Below are positions 61,009-64,000 of a DNA stretch of 64,000 nucleotides, one piece after another (within the stretch, counting starts at the first letter, position 1; each line of letters opens with the position of its first letter). This stretch comes from Aliamphritea ceti (GTDB taxonomy: Bacteria; Pseudomonadota; Gammaproteobacteria; Pseudomonadales; Balneatricaceae), in contig NZ_AP025282.1 in NCBI RefSeq assembly GCF_024347215.1, positions 2,852,001-2,916,000 on the forward strand, given 5' to 3'. The position numbers were made by a program, and so were the translations under genes. The notes beneath the pieces are model-generated. The model made no database searches. It worked only from the letters and a program-made list of their open reading frames with translations, and had not been told where the DNA came from.

Positions 61009-63353
61009 GCCTCCTCCCGGGAGTTCAATACGGCATGATCCTTAAGCCATGGCGTCAGTATATCTTCAGCCTGAGGACGGCTAATGTGATATCCCTGCGC
61101 TAATTCACAGTTGTTAGAAGTGAGCCACTCCAGAGCAAACTCATCCTCAATCCCTTCTGCCACAACACTCAGGCCCATACTATGCGCCAGCTCAATGGTC
61201 GACTTCACAATAATCTGATCAGACTGATCATCGCTCAGACGCTGAACAAATGATTTGTCTATCTTCAGCTCATGTACTGGTAACTGTTTTAACTGCGCCA
61301 GTGAAGAATACCCGGTACCATAATCATCAATTGAAATCCGCATTCCCCGCTCTTTAAAGCGACTTAGCAACTTAATTGCAGATTCAGGATCTTCAACAAC
61401 AGCACTCTCAGTTACTTCAAGTGTAATCTTTCCTGCAGGCACTTCAGCAGTCCGCATTGCCTCACAAACAAACTCATAAAACCCCGGATCTTTTAGGTTC
61501 GCTGCTGAAATATTAATCGCAATTCCTAAGTCCAGCCCACCAGAATTCCAGGCATTATATTGATTTAAAGCGGTCTGAATAACCCAGCGTGTTAACGCAT
61601 TAATCTGCCCAGTCTGCTCAGCAATATGGATAAAATTATCAGGCGGAACCATACCCAGCGTCGGATGCATCCAACGCACCAGCGCCTCTACATGCGTCAC
61701 TATTCTGGACTGAAGATTCAGCTTAGGCTGATAAAACAATACCAACTGATCGCCACTAATAGCCTGTTTTAAATCATTAATCAGATTCAGACGCTCAACA
61801 CTGTTCACATCCTGCTCTGGGTTGAACCACTGCACATGCTGACTGGTTTTACGGGTATGATGGAGTGCAATATCAGACATACGCAGAAGACTTTCAGGCT
61901 TTTCACTGTGCTGAGGGTAAAGCGCCACTCCGCTACGAACCTGCAGCTGAAACCCTAACCCTTCGTAATCAAATACAGACTCAAGCGCCGCATCAAGATT
62001 TAACAGACATTGACGCACAGCCTCTTCAAGCTCAGCAGACGGGCAGCTATCTGTCAGCAAAGCAAATTCATCTGCCCCCAGATGACACACTAGTTGAAAG
62101 CCTTCAGCTTCGCTTAAACGCCTGGCAAGCTCTTGAATGACCAAATCCCCCACCTGATGCCCCAACGTATCATTAACGTCTTTAAGGCGACTCAGATTGA
62201 GTTGAATAACAGCAAATGCGTCCCGCTGCTGACACAGGGTCTGTAAAATAATGTTAAGAAAATTTCGGTTTGGAAGATCAGTTAGCGGGTCATGATTTGC
62301 CCTGTGTGACAGCGCCTGCTCACGGCTTAACACAGCTTCCTGCATGACATTAATCTCATCAGCAAGCTGGCCAAGCTCACTTTGATCATTAAGATTTATC
62401 GTCTGATTATAATCACCGCTGGCAACAATTTTTGCCTGCTTCACTAAACGCTTAACCGGTCGGGTAATGGATGCAGAAATCCAGTAAGCACCTGCCAGAG
62501 ACAACACCAGCGTACCCACTGCCAGAATTAACAGCTTCCACCACTGCTCCTGCAATACTTCAACAAAGTTTGCCCGCAAACCATACATAGCAACACCGAA
62601 GCGCAAATGCTGATCGTCGGAAATCTGATGACTGATTGCAATAAACTGATCATCAATTTGCTGGTTATTAAGAATTTTTTCAGAGAAGCCCACATCTGCT
62701 GTTGGCGATGAAGAAGCAACCAACCACCAGCCAGAATTACCCTGCACAACAAAATCGGTCTCAAGGCCGGTGATGCTCATGAACTCGGTCGCTAGCCGGG
62801 CATCTACCTGAAAACCAAACATTACCCAACCAATCGTTTTCGCGCCTACCTTTACTGGTGAAAGACTTACCTGATATACATTATGATCGATTGCATAAAG
62901 ATGCCCACGATCAACATTCATCATCCAATCCGAGTAACGAAACTGGACACCAGCTTCATCACCAGACCGAACCTTACGCTGGCCATCACCCTGCTCCATG
63001 CTCACCAACTGAGCACTGATAACACCTTCAGCAGATATCGTCATCGCCAAATCTGCATTAATTCGTTTGCGATGGTTATTCAGTGCAACCAGCAAGCTCC
63101 GCCGGTCTTCATTGAAAACCTGCTTAATACCATAGTCTTTAGAAACCGTTTCAGAGAATGCTGCGAGATACTCTATACGACTGGAAAATAACTCAGTAAA
63201 AACTGTTTTAGCAGTGGTCAGACGATTGCTAACCTCCTGCTGTTGCTGATTCTGGTTACCAACATACAGGGTCCAGAATGCCACCCCCTGCACAAATAAC
63301 AGAAGCAATACAAAGAAGCTGAAAATTTTACTTTGTAAGCTTTTCACGCCCAT
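61002..63353 (-). CDS. Membrane GGDEF-EAL protein with degenerate GGDEF, likely c-di-GMP phosphodiesterase
   Basis: A 783-aa sensor. TM1 (about 10-30), a periplasmic sensor region of the CHASE/dCache type (about 35-265), TM2 (about 273-293) and HAMP (about 294-345). The GGDEF domain (about 350-510) carries GADEF (426-430) with Ala replacing the second Gly, and no RxxD inhibitory site. The EAL domain (from about 520) retains EALVRW (556-561), the DDYGTGYSS loop and VAEGIED, the metal and catalytic residues. So it most likely degrades c-di-GMP, with a possibly inactive or regulatory cyclase half. It lies between the cupredoxin gene and the barrel gene. Confidence 0.93.
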   Translation of the reverse strand: MGVKSLQSKIFSFFVLLLLFVQGVAFWTLYVGNQNQQQQEVSNRLTTAKTVFTELFSSRIEYLAAFSETVSKDYGIKQVFNEDRRSLLVALNNHRKRINADLAMTISAEGVISAQLVSMEQGDGQRKVRSGDEAGVQFRYSDWMMNVDRGHLYAIDHNVYQVSLSPVKVGAKTIGWVMFGFQVDARLATEFMSITGLETDFVVQGNSGWWLVASSSPTADVGFSEKILNNQQIDDQFIAISHQISDDQHLRFGVAMYGLRANFVEVLQEQWWKLLILAVGTLVLSLAGAYWISASITRPVKRLVKQAKIVASGDYNQTINLNDQSELGQLADEINVMQEAVLSREQALSHRANHDPLTDLPNRNFLNIILQTLCQQRDAFAVIQLNLSRLKDVNDTLGHQVGDLVIQELARRLSEAEGFQLVCHLGADEFALLTDSCPSAELEEAVRQCLLNLDAALESVFDYEGLGFQLQVRSGVALYPQHSEKPESLLRMSDIALHHTRKTSQHVQWFNPEQDVNSVERLNLINDLKQAISGDQLVLFYQPKLNLQSRIVTHVEALVRWMHPTLGMVPPDNFIHIAEQTGQINALTRWVIQTALNQYNAWNSGGLDLGIAINISAANLKDPGFYEFVCEAMRTAEVPAGKITLEVTESAVVEDPESAIKLLSRFKERGMRISIDDYGTGYSSLAQLKQLPVHELKIDKSFVQRLSDDQSDQIIVKSTIELAHSMGLSVVAEGIEDEFALEWLTSNNCELAQGYHISRPQAEDILTPWLKDHAVLNSREEAC

Positions 63354-63361
63354 AAACTCAC

Positions 63362-64000
63362 TTAATAATCAGAGATAAAATCAAAATCGTCGTCGCTCTC
63401 CTGCGAAGGTACTGCTTCCATGCCATTAATCAGCTGAGCTGTAATCTGAATATCTTCATTCAGATCAATAACCTGTGCTTCACGATTATTCTCTGCCCTC
63501 AATTGAGGGTGCCAGACTGTCACTTTATAACGCCCCGTCTCTGACACATCAAAACTAACATTGCCCTGCGCGGCAGTTTTAGCGAATAAAGGGGTATCAA
63601 CCAATAAGATATAACCTGACATCCAGTCGTGAATATTGCATCCCATCGCAACTTCGCCCGCACTATTCAAGCCGTCTTGCAAACGCTTTTCACCAGCCTT
63701 AATTTTGAAGGAGAAACGTGAATCACCATCGACTGAATAAATGTGATGGGTAATATTATCCTGATTATCAAACAGCACATTATTACCTGCCTGAGAAACA
63801 CTCACATAAGGTGTAAATGACTTACCTTTCTGACCAACACTGATAACCTTATCGGTTGCAGGTAATTGCTGGCCATCAAGTGGCTCAGCATAAACCACCA
63901 TGCCTTCAAGAACTGCACCTGAGGCACTTTTCACATTGACGCTCAGCTCAACAGCCATTGCCGGTAGCGACATTAACAACCCTAATACCAAGGCTGTATT
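63362..64000 (-). CDS. Periplasmic cupredoxin-like protein (5' end outside window)
   Basis: A protein of at least 209 aa. The reading frame is open past the right edge, so the true start lies outside; the visible part includes a hydrophobic signal core (LVLGLLMSLPAMAVELSV). A carboxypeptidase-regulatory-like region is followed by a cupredoxin domain with THHIYSV and GCNIHDWMSGYILLVDTP. This gives the His, Cys, His, Met set for a type 1 copper site (C-x2-H-x2-M visible). Such proteins are often labelled methylamine utilization protein, without evidence for that role. It is the first gene of the operon, 8 bp before the GGDEF-EAL gene. Confidence 0.85.
   Translation of the reverse strand, partial: NTALVLGLLMSLPAMAVELSVNVKSASGAVLEGMVVYAEPLDGQQLPATDKVISVGQKGKSFTPYVSVSQAGNNVLFDNQDNITHHIYSVDGDSRFSFKIKAGEKRLQDGLNSAGEVAMGCNIHDWMSGYILLVDTPLFAKTAAQGNVSFDVSETGRYKVTVWHPQLRAENNREAQVIDLNEDIQITAQLINGMEAVPSQESDDDFDFISDY

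Noticed and set aside
1..64000. Mobile element, prophage or CRISPR array
   Set aside because: No transposase, integrase or repeat-spacer pattern was seen; umuDC is in chromosomal context.

Overview
The window is about 64 kb of chromosome from a gammaproteobacterium, most likely a marine member of the Oceanospirillaceae or a close relative. That placement is inferred from gene content and order, not from a database search. The block from about 38.6 to 59.7 kb (ubiF, serS, crcB, rarA, lolA, ftsK / trxB, aat, bpt, infA / clpA, clpS / cspD / icd / rluE, moaE, nudJ, mnmA, hflD, purB) follows the order I know from Pseudomonas, with small insertions (crcB, moaE). The left end (plsX, rpmF, yceD / maf, then sppA and a HAD phosphatase) is the usual gammaproteobacterial fatty-acid and L32 cluster. 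I see no IS element, prophage, CRISPR array, rRNA or tRNA gene.

Layout. 1-4.6 kb: plsX (cut by the window edge), rpmF, yceD, maf/yceF, a GFA-type zinc protein, an S49 peptidase and a HAD phosphatase. 4.8-7 kb: an NsrR-type nitric-oxide sensor, rraA, a methyltransferase and a small membrane protein. 7-17.8 kb: the giant FAD/Fe-S dehydrogenase ydiJ with a divergent LysR gene, a chemoreceptor, a DMT exporter, two uncharacterised genes (one zinc-ribbon-like), a VF530 protein, a voltage-gated cation channel with a calcium-channel-like filter, and a periplasmic solute-binding protein. 17.9-25.4 kb: an SOS-controlled umuDC pair, a GST, an M50 membrane protease with a tiny basic protein, two flavin reductases, a VOC protein, an SDR and panD. 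25.9-38.5 kb: metH, katG, DUF2750, mtgA, a second DMT exporter, an M16C protease and a phasin. 38.6-59.7 kb: the conserved core block. 59.8-64 kb: an operon of outer-membrane barrel, membrane GGDEF-EAL protein and cupredoxin-like periplasmic protein, the last cut by the right edge.

How the genes fit together. aat, bpt, clpS and clpA form the bacterial N-degron pathway: tagging enzymes, adaptor and unfoldase. ftsK-lolA-rarA covers chromosome segregation, lipoprotein transport and replication-fork rescue. umuDC has a textbook LexA box. The phasin implies polyhydroxyalkanoate storage, and its promoter is bracketed by two dyads of matching architecture.

Points worth a second look: a Nudix (nudJ) gene frameshifted in a run of eight C; the Glu-Asp...Asp selectivity filter of the ion channel; the paired operators at the phasin promoter; an apparently leaderless yceD-rpmF promoter; three consecutive hairpins between metH and katG; a long cspD leader; and the terminal cupredoxin / c-di-GMP / outer-membrane operon, the best candidate here for a little-described signalling system.
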